Assembly: GCA_029582265.1 (NCBI GenBank)
Contig: CM055823.1
Location: 10,977,716-11,041,715, forward strand
DNA length: 64,000 nt
Direction of reading: 5' to 3'
DNA from: Zoroaster sp. YZ-2022
Lineage: Eukaryota; Echinodermata; Asteroidea; Forcipulatida; Zoroasteridae
In this document: positions 46,332 to 57,798 of the stretch, in pieces
Numbering within the stretch: position 1 is the stretch's first letter
Layout: each line of letters opens with the position of its first letter
Translations under genes and position numbers: made by a program
The notes under the pieces: model-generated
The model's database searches: none
What the model was told of the DNA's origin: nothing
The model's input: only the letters and a program-made list of their open reading frames with translations

Positions 46332-47224
46332 ACGGACCGTAGGCCCAGGTCAGGACTTTTTTAACAAGCTTTTCTTAAAGTTACTTATATTGTATTGTTT
46401 TACGGATTCTTACGAACATTAAAAGAAAAAAAAGTCGCTTAAGTTTTTTTTGTTTTTTGTTTTGTTTTTTGTTTTTTCCCCTTTTTTCTTCCTCTGATTA
46501 AAAATGTCCAGAAAGTAAAATGTAAAAAAAAAAAAGTAAATAAATAAACATAAAATTGCTCATTTTTACATTATTTCTGAGCTTGTAATAACTGTTGCTG
46601 GTGTGGTAATTTTTTTTTCTAAAAATGCCTTGGCTTTTTTCAGAGTTTATGAACGCTTGTCCAGCTACAACGCAGACGCTACTTCACCACATGCAAACAA
46701 CACGTGGAATCAGTGCATGTACATTCTGTGTACAATTAGTGTGAACGAGATACCCAGTCAAGCCAACGTGCTGTTATTGATTGGAAGCCCTTCTTTTATA
46801 TTGTGAAAATATTTTGACGAGTGCAATCGCGTTTCGTCAGTGGGGTTGGAGTATTAGACTAAGAGCTTTGTACTCGCCTTATACTTAATAGTCTGATACC
46901 CTAGCTCATGAAGGAGATGGAAAAGGTTGGGAGCCATAATTTTAGTTGATCCCCTCCGGCAATTGGTTCTGTGGTATTAATACAATTCTGTCTGTTCAAA
47001 TCGTCATTCTAACGTTTTACCATAAATGCCAGGGGAAACATCCATACCATGTTTAACTATTTGGTATAAAATAAACTGCAGCAAATATTCGCGCAGGTTG
47101 CCTCTTGATATATAGCTACATTGAACACCGTTCAGAATTCCCCTATGTGAAGAGTTTGGTAACGTTAATTTATCCTATTAAATAGTATAAAACTGCATTT
47201 GACAAATTTCATTCATCACATTAA
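46332..47224. repeat. Dispersed duplication B, left part of interrupted copy
   Basis: Collinear with 34224-35097, including the phrase GAACGCTTGTCCAGCT and the terminal TTAA. The second copy continues after the piggyBac element at 50474. Confidence 0.88.
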
Positions 47225-47497
47225 CCCTTTCGATCCCACGGGCTCTAAAAAGAGCCTTTGTTGTGATACGCTTCCTTCCCGTGGGCTCTAAAAGGTGCCG
47301 GGAATCGGCATGCCCTTGACGACCACGGCGACTTAAATCACCACCTGAAAATGCTTGAGTGGTTTTTGGGGTTGGCGCCCTCTATTGACAGGAATGAAGT
47401 GTATAACAGTTTATGAACAGAAAAGTGCGTCACTTTGCGGTTCCCGGTGCTAGCGTCCACTCGCTTCCACAACGGTCAGTTTAATTTAGTTGCAATT

Positions 47498-49873
47498 ATG
47501 ATGGAAACGGACATAAATGATGGCATTTTGGCTGAGATTTTGGCAGACAGTGGCTCAGAATCAGATGACGAAGTAACGGATGACGACAGCACATTAGAAG
47601 TACTAATTCCAGCGGAATTCGTTGAACTTGAAGAGGTAGGCCAAAATCACAGTGAAAATGAATAACTAATATTAATAACAGTTAACGTTACTCTTCCTGG
47701 CCCAATGCAAATTAACGTAATTCACTTATTTTCCTAGGCTATAGCGTAAATAGCGTTACAACTGTTGGAGTTGAGTAATGTAAATTTAGAAAATGGATCC
47801 CTTTTAATAGGATTGACCAAATCCCCATCCCCTGGACTGGGTCAAAAAAGTCAAGTGAAAATGTACAATTATTAGTAGTTTGTTGGGGTAATATTTGTAT
47901 TCATTGAAACAGCAAGTTGATGTATAGATATAGCATAGAAATTTTAACATTTACCCATAGCCGGTCGTGCTGTTTAGCGTTAACAGGCTGAAAATGCACT
48001 CTTAGTCTCAAGCTTCCAAAAGAATAGCCTTGTATTCGAAAGGCCCTCATAAGTCGTATTATGCAATAAGTTGGGGGAATTCACATTCACAATCCCACAT
48101 TAAAACGGAAATTTATCGACAACGAGTTTTGGAGAGTGGATGGAATCTGCCATATTTTTTTTCTCAGCACAATATTCATTTTGCGCATGACCCCCTGTGG
48201 CCTGTGCACATGCAGCATTGAGATATTGTATTTACAAAGGACCGAGATTAATCCTCCTTTGCCTTGTTTTTCTGTTGCAGCCTACCTACCAAGGTGACAG
48301 CCGACCGAGATCAAGGACGACAGGAAAGTTAGATTTCCGATCCGGTTGGGAACGACGAGACCATTACGAGTGTGGGACTGTGCAGTTCAATGGAAATTCT
48401 GGCCCCACCGGCGACTTTGCCACACTGTCGGCAGTGGAGATCTTCAAGCTGTATTTTTGTCAACTCGTGTGGGATATGCTCGTCGATGAGACTAATCGCT
48501 ATGCGCAGCAAACAATAGACTCAAATCCTGGTCAACAATTCTCCTGGCACCCAACCAACATTCCAGAAATGATGGCATTTGTGGCACTTCTCATTGCTAT
48601 GGGCATAAACAAATCCTCTCAATACAAGATGTACTGGTCAACATCTGAAGTTCTTCGCATCCCATTCTACCCGTCGATCATGTCCCGAAATCGGTTCAGT
48701 TCAATTCTTCGGTTCCTCCACATCTCAAATAACCAAATTCCTCGTAGAGCCTTGGCTAAACGGGACAAACTTTCCAAAGTTCGGCCCTTGATAGAAGTCC
48801 TCGTCCCGAAGTTTCTCAACCTGTATAACCCTGCGCAGAATCTGTCTCCAGACGAGAGTATGTTGAAATTCAAGGGACGCTTAAGTTTTGTTCAGTACAT
48901 GCCTAACAAACCTATCAAACGAGGTATTAAAGCCTTCTCCCTGAACGAGTCCAAAACAGGATACACGTGTGCTTGGAAACTGTACACAGGAGCCGACGAC
49001 ACCCAAACTGTTTATGATGCAGACGTAGATTTCAAGTCATCAGACTGCCATCCACCAAACCCAACAGTTGCAGGAAAAGTCGTCATTGATCTGGTCCATG
49101 GACTTGAGAATAAGGGACACGTAATATATTGTGATAATTACTATACTAGCCCAGCTCTTGTAGCTAAACTTACAACTAGGATTCGGATGTTGTGGAACTG
49201 TTCGTTACACTACACAAGGAATACCCCATGCCGCAAACCCAAAAAAACATAAAATGAAGAAAGGAGATGACCCATTTTTTTGGGTGAAAGGTGGGCAATT
49301 GTATATCGTTTGGCAAGACAAAAATCTGTAACACTTTTAACTAATGTAGGCAACACTGATTTGTCCAAAAAGCAAATTCGGTGTAATAAGAGCACAAGTG
49401 GATTTTGTGATGTTATGAAGCCCAATTGTATTGAAGATTACAACAAAAACATGGGTGGAACTAATCTTGCCAACCAATGTTTTCAGTACTACAATCATAC
49501 ACACAGAAGCTTGAAATGGTGGAAAAAGAGTTTTTTCCATACGCTGAATATCTGTATTGTCAATAGCAGAGTAATATTCACCAGCATAGCAGAGAACAAA
49601 AATGTCAGTAACCTTGATTTTCGTATAGGGATTGTACAGGGCTTGCTGTAGGGTTGGGAACGTAACGCAACAAGTCAGTTGAGATACCATATTCCTATTG
49701 AGTTCACAGGGCAACAGCACTATCCTGGCAAAAACCCCAATGGAAAGAAACGCGACTGCATTGTTTGCAGTAACCGAAAATTAGGCAGGCGAAAACAAAC
49801 AAAGATGATCTGTAAACAATGTACACAACCTATGTGCATAGTTCCTTGCTTTGAGAAATACCACATCACTTGA
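47498..49873 (+). pseudogene. piggyBac transposase, two exons, frameshifted
   Basis: Exon 1 (47498-47635) encodes an acidic N-terminus (MMETDINDGILAEILADS) and ends GAG/GTAGG. Exon 2 begins at 48281 after TTGCAG, in phase 0. Exon 2 gives the piggyBac core: FKLYFCQLVWDMLVDETNRY, MGINKSSQYKMYW, the first catalytic Asp in LSPDESMLKFKGR, and the second in VIYCDNYYTSPAL. The frame breaks near 49175 and near 49325; between them another frame reads GCCGTVRY...KKGDDPFFWVKGGQ. At the third catalytic site the family pattern MGGVDxxDQ is replaced by MGGTNLANQ, so both aspartates are Asn. A stop lies at 49649-49651 before the C-terminal Cys-rich finger (CIVCSN, MICKQCTQPMC, CFEKYH). An inactive copy. Confidence 0.92.
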
Positions 49874-49894
49874 TTGTAAATCTATACTATTTGC

Positions 49895-49983
49895 CTTCAA
49901 CCCCCCCCCCCCCCGTTCAATGTTGGGAATGGTCGGACAAGCCGCAGATTACAGTCCAAACCAACATTGAATTGGGGGGGGGG
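49895..49983. repeat. C-run/G-run hairpin in piggyBac 3' region
   Basis: A C homopolymer followed by GTTCAATGTTGG (49901-49926) is mirrored by CCAACATTGAATT and a G homopolymer (49961-49983), about 34 bp apart. It lies between the transposase stop and the right end. Confidence 0.85.
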
Positions 49984-50473
49984 TGAGGGGTTGTTAGCAT
50001 GGATTGTGATGTATGTACACTGAATGGTTCATTTCCAAGTAGAAAACAAACAAAAAATCCCCAAAAATCTCATCCAAGTTATTGTTTTTCACATGGAAAA
50101 GAAATCTTATACATGTACCGTATTTGCATGAAATATCACCCATTTGTATTACTTTTCTTCAGTGTAAATACTGATCTAAATATTTCATTGTTTTGCTTTT
50201 ACACTTAAAAATCTGCACAATATTTTCCTCCCTTTGTATACTCATTTTTACCATCAGTTTAACATACAAATATATTTGAGCCATTTGGTATGTACAGTAC
50301 ACATACACATACATGTACAGTACAGTACAAAAAAGTGTATATTACTGCAGAGTGAGGGCGCACTTCAATGAAATTGTGAAAAACCCACTGGTGCTGAAAT
50401 GACATTGGGCTCCTAATTACTGTGGTAAAGAAGGGTACTCTCTTACATAACTGGCTGGTAATGAAAGGGTTAA

Positions 50474-50757
50474 ACGTCACGATAATATTTATTTTATTTA
50501 AACAACTGAAAAATGTATTTGGAAAACATAGTATGGTATTTAAGTGAGGATATTTCTGTTTCGTGTACGTATAAATTTACACTCGTACCGGAAACATACA
50601 TGTACTTCACAGTTCAATTACTGTTCAAACTTGGCAATTTAAGTGAATAACTTTGTTAACAAAGGACTAGCTGACACAGCCAGACGGCAGACGTAACCTC
50701 AGGAACTCTCTTTTGTCAATGGATTAGGGTGTTAACAATGGAAGTTTTGAGGATCAT
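50474..50757. repeat. Dispersed duplication B, right part of interrupted copy
   Basis: Continues the match to 35098-35372 beyond the piggyBac insertion (ACGTCACGATAATATTTATT). Confidence 0.88.
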
Positions 50758-51956
50758 TCATCACTACTTTCCGGGCGAGTCTCACTATAATACTGGGAGA
50801 ATGGCCCTGTAGTTTTTGCGGGCGAGATTGGTGAGGGTTCCTAAACAACGTTCAAAAATGTTTACTGAAAATTTAAGCCAGTCAAATTGAAGTCTCAATT
50901 TTTGTGTTAACATTTTTTCTGTGCAAGTTGTTATTAATATAGAGGCGGGAGAAGTACTACAGTCAGTCCACATTTATTATAATTCTAATTAGACAAGAGA
51001 AACTTGTGTTCATGTTGGTTATTTTATACATTCAGGAGTATATGTGGATTTCCAATTTCAGGTATCCGGTTCCCAAAATAACCTCTTTTTTTCTGTGGGG
51101 GGGGGGGGGCATGGCTTCATCAAAAATTCATAAATAATTGTTTGACTACAGAAAAACTTACATGACGTTTGTCATCCTTACCCCCAAGTGGTGTAAACTA
51201 TATGGATGGTAGTCATAGCAAGCATGATCAACCGTTGATCTGAAATACAAACATACTATGTAAAAACAATATTATGTTTTCAAAGAGGGACGAAGAATAA
51301 TGGGTTATGCTAACAAAACACACATATTAGTTAGAAACCCTCCGAGTCATATGTTATTATCAGCATGATGGATTGATGCAACTTCAGAAAAATGCCTTTA
51401 AGTTAGGCGTTAGAATAGAATAGAATACATGTGACCTATTCCTCCCTCCATGATATGACTGCTTCTTTATCTCAATAAAGGTGATGAGTTTCAGGCCTAC
51501 TTTAGTTTAGTGAGGAAAGTGTCAGTATGTGCCAGTGCAGCCACCACAGTATTACTAAGGAACTATTGAAACTACTGCAGCCAAATTGCCTACGGTTATT
51601 AATATTAATGCACACACCCCTGCGTGTGTTTGTGGGTGTGTGTGTCTTGTTATATATCATGACCCCTACATCGACTGTACAGAATAATGTCACAGACAAT
51701 GGGTTGTACAGTGAAAGGTCGCATACACATGTATACACATGCATACACATGTAGGCCTACAGTACATGAACTTCTGTATATGTGTTAAAATACGAGTGCC
51801 ACACTGATGTTAACGTTAACCATGGTTTTGTATAGTCATTATCTATACTAAAACGAACATACATGTATAATAAATGTGAAAGCTTACATATCTTCAAATG
51901 AAACCAATTAATGAAGACCCCTTACATTAATTGTGCAATGATTCTCAAACGATCAG
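50758..51956. other. Intergenic DNA
   Basis: No gene. It includes a 29-nt run (50791-50819) shared with 41891-41919, a G homopolymer near 51098, and CA/TG-rich DNA near 51610-51760. Confidence 0.4.
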
Positions 51957-51959
51957 TGA

Positions 51960-52595
51960 TGGCCCTGTGACACTGTTGCGTATCGTACTAGCGTATGCCA
52001 GCGTATGAAAATTATCACTCATACGCTGGTATACGGTGACATACGCTAGGGGTACGTTAGGCATAGGTTGTATACGTTTCAAGCACGGTGGCATACGCTG
52101 AGGCAGAAATACATTTTTAAGCATGCTTAAAAATTGTGTGCGTATGTGGACGTATGGTTAATACGCTAAGCATACGCTGAATACGCTAGAGGTACGATAT
52201 AGGTACGTTACTCATAGGTCGAGTACGCTGTACATAAGTTGCCATACGTTGGCATGAAGGTGTACCGTACAGCTAGCGTATTGATAGCGCATTGAAAGGC
52301 CGCCGATTATATAGGCACTTTGTCACGTGATAGGCGGTACGCTGGGCATGCGCAGTTCATACGCTACTCATACGCAGAGTACGCTGTACATACGCTGGTC
52401 ATACGCTGACATACGCTGGTCGTACGCTGACATTTGCTGTCCATACGCTGTCAATACGCTACTCATAGGTTCAATACGGTAAGTATACGCACAATTCTGT
52501 ATTTTCAAGGGCTTTTTGTGCGTATGAAAATTATATTATGAATTTTCATACGCAACTCTTACGTTTCTCTCATACGCAACAGTGTGACAGGGCCA
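51960..52595. mobile_element. Long MITE with CATACGC/GCGTATG-type interior
   Basis: Inverted ends TGGCCCTGTGACACTGTTGC and, from the right, TGGCCCTGTCACACTGTTGC, flanked by TGA on both sides (51957-51959 and 52596-52598). The interior consists of CATACGCTG, GCGTATG and GGTACG words in both orientations. Confidence 0.87.
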
Positions 52596-52721
52596 TGAGA
52601 CGAACACAAACGACATCGTATCGTAGTTAAAAGTGGCGGTTGGAAATTGTGACCTGCGTGACGTATTCCTTTTCGTCCAATCAAATTGGCTGATTTTGGT
52701 GACATGACGTCACTGATAAGA

Positions 52722-53646
52722 ACACTGGCCCAATGTTAAAAACAATGCCAATATTGGTGCCCAACTGAAACCCAACGTTGGCTCAACATCGATCGCCAAC
52801 GTAATGCCAATGTCGGTATCCAGCTGAAACTGCAACGTTGGTTCAACATCGATCGCCAACGTAATGCCAATGTTATATTGCCGACCTAGAGACAACATTG
52901 GCCCAATGTAAGAAACAAACACAATGCCCAATGTCGGTGTCCGACTGAAAACCAACGTTGGTTCAACATCGATCGCCAACGTAATGCCAATGTTATATTG
53001 CCGACCTAGAGCCAACATTGGCCCAATGTAAGAAATTAACACAATGCCAATGTCGGTATCTGGCTGAAAACCAACATTGATTCAACATCGATCGCTAACG
53101 TAATGCCAATATATTGCCGACCTAAAGACAACATTGGCCCAATGTAAGAAACAAACGCAATGCCCAATGTCGGTGTCCGACTGAAAACCAACGTTGGTTC
53201 AACATCGATCGCCAACGTAATGCCAATGTTATATTGCCGACCTAGAGCAACATTGGCCCAATGTAAGAAACTAACACAATGCCAATGTCGGTGTCCGACT
53301 GAAAACCAACGTTGGTTTAATATCGATCGCCAACGTAATGCCAATGTCGGTGTCCGACTGAAAACCAACGTTGGTTCACCATCGATCGCCAATGTAATGC
53401 CAATGTTATATTGCCGACCTAGAGCCAACATTGGCCCAACGTCAGCAACCAACATGATGACAATGCCGATGTTGCCGTTTAATTGCCAACATTGGCCACA
53501 ACATAAGCAGCCACCATAATGCCAACGCCGTTGGCGTTGGCGATGTAATGCCAACGTTGAGCCAACGCCAAAAGCTGACATAATGCCAACGCCGACGTTG
53601 CCGACCAAATGCCAACGTTGGCCCAATGTATGAATGTTATCTGGGA
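52722..53646. mobile_element. Repetitive MITE with TTGGCCCAACGTTGG-type interior, copy 2
   Basis: Several tandem-like units of about 60-120 bp share GCCGACCTAGAGCCAACATT, CAACATCGATCGCCAACGTA and CCAATGTCGGTGTCCGACTG. The right end reads ATGTTATCTGGGA, the inverted form of the left end at 30836. Long minus-strand frames here are repeat artefacts. Confidence 0.78.
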
Positions 53647-53742
53647 TGCTATACATCGCACGTTGCCACATAAACATCATGCTTTCTCTCATTGGTATTT
53701 AAAAAACATAAACATGGGGAGATATGTGAAAATATCACACTA

Positions 53743-54234
53743 GTCATGTAAACTGACTAGTATGCTGTCGTGTAAACTGACTAGTATGCTGTCGTGTAAA
53801 CTGACTAGTATGCTGTCGTGTAAATTGACTAGTATGCTGTCGTGTAAACTGACTAGTATGCTGTCGTGTAAACTGACCAATATGTTCTCATGTAAACTGA
53901 CCAATATGTTCTCATGTAAACTGACCAGTATGCTGTCAAGTAAACTGACTAGTATGCTGTCGTGTAAACTGACTAGTATGCTGTCAAGTAAACTGACTAA
54001 TATGCGGTCGTGTAAACTGACTAGTATGCTGTCGTGTAAACTGACTAATATGTTCTCGTGTAAACTGACTAGTATGCTGTCGTGTAAACTGACTAGTATG
54101 CTGTCGTGTAAACTGACTAATGTTCTCATGTAAACTGACCAGTATGCTGTCGTGTAAACTGACTAGTATGCTGTCGTGTAAACTGACTAGTATGCTGTCG
54201 TGTAAACTGACTAGTATGCTGTCAAGTAAACTGA
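53743..54234. repeat. 24-bp minisatellite, about 20 units
   Basis: Unit TAGTATGCTGTCGTGTAAACTGAC. Variants include GTTCTCATG and GTCAAGTAA forms; one unit near 54118 has lost two bases. Because 24 is a multiple of three and the unit lacks stops in some frames, both strands show long open frames. A stray partial unit lies at 54465-54485. Confidence 0.95.
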
Positions 54235-54239
54235 CATGT

Positions 54240-55680
54240 CATTATCCATGTTGACATTACTTTTCTTCCTTTTAATTTCCAATTTGTGTGTTTTGGCACT
54301 TTTTATAATTGGTATTTATGATAATGGTAAAACATATTCATGAGTACATTAGTGATGTCACAGCAGGATCAGCACCTTGTACCCAGAGCCTCGTTTAATG
54401 CTTTTATGCATAAAAGTTGATTACATTCCTCGTCTTTTCACACGTCAGTTCTCTTAATGTTGTATGTTGTCATGTAAACTGACTAATTGGTTACCAGTTA
54501 ACTTTTTGAGGTGACGACTGCTTACTTGGGCAAGAGTTTGGGGTTTGATTTTGTGCACTTTGAGTGCTACATGCTGTTATGATCTAATGAAACAGTGTGC
54601 GGCCCTCGTGTGTCAAGTTGTAGCATAGAAATATTTATAAATTTAACCCTCGTAGGCAAAGATTTGTATAATTTACACTAACTCATTAGTGGATATATTG
54701 CTGCACACATACTGTAATTGTTACATAGAATGACTAACAAATAATACAGGGTTTGCCCATGACGTTTTTATGTTTGTTTCACTATTTACAAGTATACTTG
54801 GGCCCTAATATCTTTTTAAATTTTTTTGTGGGTGGGGGGTGGACGATGGGGAAGGAAGCACACATACTGTACAAATTATTCTAGTAACAGATACTTTGTT
54901 TACATCATTTACATGTAGCTCTCACTTGCCTCAATAACATCCACAAAACTTTAGTTACATAAAAGCTGTTCTACAACCCACCAGTGGCGCAGCAATCATC
55001 AACAGTGCTGCAATCTGTGTGTGTTTGCAAACTTGTGTTTGGCTTTCAATACACCCACACGCTATGCTATTCTTATGCACACTGCAATACACACACACAC
55101 ACACACAGTTGGTGTATGCAAACAGAACATTATGTGAGATTTCACATGTAACCTGATACACCTTCAACTCCAGCACTCTGCTACATGTAGAGTGGGTCAA
55201 AGGTGACAAAGTCAAGTAGTGTCTGGTTTCTTGGTCGAGTATTAAAGGGGCAGTGCCAAAAAAAGCACTTTTCGAGAATTGGAGTACACCCACACCCACC
55301 GCGCAGGGTATTAATTCTTCACTTTACATCTAAATTTTATTTTGTTATTTTGTTTAATCTGTCCAGAATCATGGATATTTGACAAAATTTATATACTACA
55401 TAAAATGGCATTTCATTAGCACTTTAAGCCATGCTACCAGTCCTGGTGCGCATGCAGATAAAACCTTGTCAATCTGGGTCATCCTGAACTGCATGTGCGA
55501 AGTGCGAGCGTCCTTGCAGCCCTCGTGGTACCTCGAAGTAGGTACAATGACTGCAACAGACAATGGATGGTTTTGAAGTTCCATTACAGTGTGCCCTGCT
55601 GCGAGCAACCTCGTATAACAATATGTCAAAGTATTATCATGTACGTGTAACAAAGATGCAAGCATAGGTGTAATATGAGG
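54240..55680. other. Intergenic DNA
   Basis: No supported gene. It includes (AC)n at 55084-55107. Short frames at 54955-55299 and 55379-55576 have no recognisable domain. Confidence 0.4.
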
Positions 55681-56110
55681 GGCCGTTTCTCAAATCATTA
55701 TTTATTTTAAGCATGTTTTATACCATGATTAAGCCTAATTATAGGGCGTATGTCAACCATAATTTTTCTCAATGCTATTTTTATGATTTATGTACCATTA
55801 CAATAACATTTTAACATTATTGTTTATAAACCATGAAACTCCACTGTTCATATACCATGATGCATTTATATCGTAAACTTTCATGGTTTAAATGCCATGT
55901 AAAGTACGTTTTTGCATACTATTATTTATAAAAAATGGTTTATAAAAAATTAAAAACGAACAGCGACGTACAATTTCATGATTTATAAACCATAAAGTGT
56001 CACGTAGCCACTATGGGTGGCTCCCTCCCTGACAATATACACATTTTCATTTGTGTATGGTTTGTAAATAATATGACGTTCAATTTCATGGTTCGCATCA
56101 CGTTTGTTGT
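55681..56110. repeat. ATGGTTTATAAA / TTTATAAACCAT word-rich segment
   Basis: Repeated short words in both orientations (GTTTATAAACCATGAAA, TCATGGTTTAAATGCCATG, ATGGTTTATAAAAAAT, TTTATAAACCATAAAGTG) after a GGGGCCGTTTCTCAAA start at 55679. The design resembles the MITEs with repetitive interiors elsewhere, but no right end was found. Confidence 0.5.
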
Positions 56111-56423
56111 GGTGGCTATAGAAATTGTATTTTTGAATATTATTTTTCCCCAAAAGTGTTTGAAATTGCAATTTCGTAAACGGTTCAACTTCAAATGTAG
56201 TTTTCTTAAAACGTGGATTTGTGTGGGCTGATTTGTCACATTATGAAAACGGTTTGACTTGAAAAGCTTCTACAGTAGGTATCTCGTCAACGTCAGAGTG
56301 ATCGGTTGTCTTTTCGGTTGTCTTTTCGAATCTCTCTTTATTTTGTCTTGGGTTGTTGATTTTTGTTTTCTTATACGTTCTTATTATTTCACAGCTTTAT
56401 GGAATTTCTTTGTTAAAATGGAT

Positions 56424-56604
56424 AGTCGTGGCCGAGCGGTCTAGCGCACCGAACTCAAGTTCTGGTGTTGCCAGCAGCAGGGTGTGGGTTCGAGCCCCGG
56501 TCGTGACACTTGTGTCCTTGAGCATGGTACTTAACCATAATTGCTTCGTCCTTCGGATGGGATGTAAAGCCGTAGGTCCCGTGTGTTGTATAATGCACGT
56601 AAAG
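56424..56604 (+). mobile_element. SINE, ATTGG-tailed subfamily, 3'-truncated
   Basis: tRNA head (GTGGCCGAGCGGTCTAGCGC; GGTTCGAGCCC) and central CTTCGGATGGGATGTAAAGC match 37.7 kb, but the copy stops at AATGCACGTAAAG, where a second SINE begins. Confidence 0.88.
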
Positions 56605-56607
56605 TGG

Positions 56608-56959
56608 ATTGTCGTGGCCGAGCGGTCTAGCGCACCGAGCTCAAGTTCTGGTGTTGCCAGCAGCAGAGTGTGGGTTCGAGCTCCGGCCGTGACACATGTG
56701 TCCTTGAGCAAGACACTTAACCATAATTGCTTCTCTCCACCCAGGGGTTAAATGGGTACCTGTGAAGGCAGAATTGGTTTGCTCTATATGCGCTAGAAAT
56801 GGCAGCAATTGAGCTGTATACTCCCCAGGGAGCTGAGATGGTTTCAGGAATGATTTATGAGCCTTATGAGCAGGGATAATAATATAATGCGCCTTGAGCG
56901 CCACTTAGTTGGTGGATACGTGCGCTATATAAATCTATACATTATTATTATTATTATTA
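56608..56959 (+). mobile_element. SINE, LINE-tailed subfamily
   Basis: Full-length counterpart of the SINE at 3.4 kb; its tail GCGCCTTGAGCGCC, GGTGGATACGTGCGC, TATAAATCTATAC and (ATT)n matches the L2-like LINE 3' end. Confidence 0.9.
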
Positions 56960-57243
56960 TATGTAGGTCTATGTATAGCTTTGTGATTTAAACTGTGAAA
57001 ACAAATTAATAACTGAACAAAATAGATCAAACAAAATTTATTTTCTTGCTGATGAAGTGAATGAGAATGTCCTGAATAAGTTGAGAATCGGTTAAAATCA
57101 TGCTTTAGGTCCATTTAAACAATTTATCGATAGAAATTATCATAATTAACATTTATTCTGGATGTGTGTCAAACTTGTAGCTATATATTAGGCCTATATA
57201 TGTATGGACCAATGAAGCCATTCCCGACTTCATGTATTCACAC

Positions 57244-57798
57244 TAGGTGTGTGCGTTTTCGGATATTTTTGGAACCGGATACCCGAAATCAGAAAACTTC
57301 GGATATCCAGACACCCGTTTTCATTTTTGTTGAAAACATGCCTCCGGTGGTGCACAAATACATGTACTGTAAATGTTAAAATTGACCTTTATAATACAGA
57401 GGATATACCATATATAAATCGATCTGTTTATTGTGTCGTTTTAATTAAAATAATAGGCAAATATTCCCTCCTGTAATGCTGGTTTGATAAGTTGTTTGAA
57501 GCAGCCGCTGCCAGGCCCTTTGCAGCCTCGATACATATCACAAACAGTTGGGGAAAAATGTATGGAAAATGTCCTTAAAATACTACAAAGGCTTTATTAT
57601 AGTGTAATCTCTTTAATTTAAAGATAATTGTCTGTAAAAGTGTAAACATTACATTGTTCAAGAGTGACAGATTTCTGTTCACTCCGCTCAAATGTTAAGT
57701 CCGAATTTTAAAAAGTCGTTTACGGGTAATTGGAACCGAAAAATGGAACCGGGTAATGACAGTTTCGGTCGGGTTTCCGGATAGCCGGCACAGCCCTA
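57244..57798. mobile_element. hAT-like MITE, copy 2
   Basis: Exact 8-bp target duplication ATTCACAC at 57236-57243 and 57799-57806. Inverted relative to 22634-23205; shares TGCCTCCGGTGGTG, GGCAAATATTCCCTCCTG and GCAGCCGCTGCCAGGCCC. Confidence 0.92.

Larger units (their letters stand above)
47225..50469 (+). mobile_element. piggyBac element in a TTAA site
   Basis: TTAA at 47221-47224 and 50470-50473 flanks terminal inverted repeats CCCTTTCGATCCC and CCCTTTCATTACC (right end read inwards). The subterminal block CCC(A/G)(C/T)GGGCTCTAAAA is repeated at 47235-47250 and 47278-47293. The paralogous segment at 35094 has a single uninterrupted TTAA, confirming the exact insertion. Size is 3245 bp. 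Confidence 0.95.

Noticed and set aside
52710..53692. Minus-strand frames of 110 and 218 codons
   Set aside because: They lie entirely inside the TTGGCC-word MITE and repeat with it; no domain.
53740..54133. Long open frames on both strands with an eight-residue repeat
   Set aside because: They are by-products of the 24-bp minisatellite, whose unit length is a multiple of three.
56424..56711. tRNA genes
   Set aside because: A- and B-box-like heads are present, but each is joined to a SINE body and tail and repeated in several places; no complete cloverleaf with acceptor pairing and an independent terminator.
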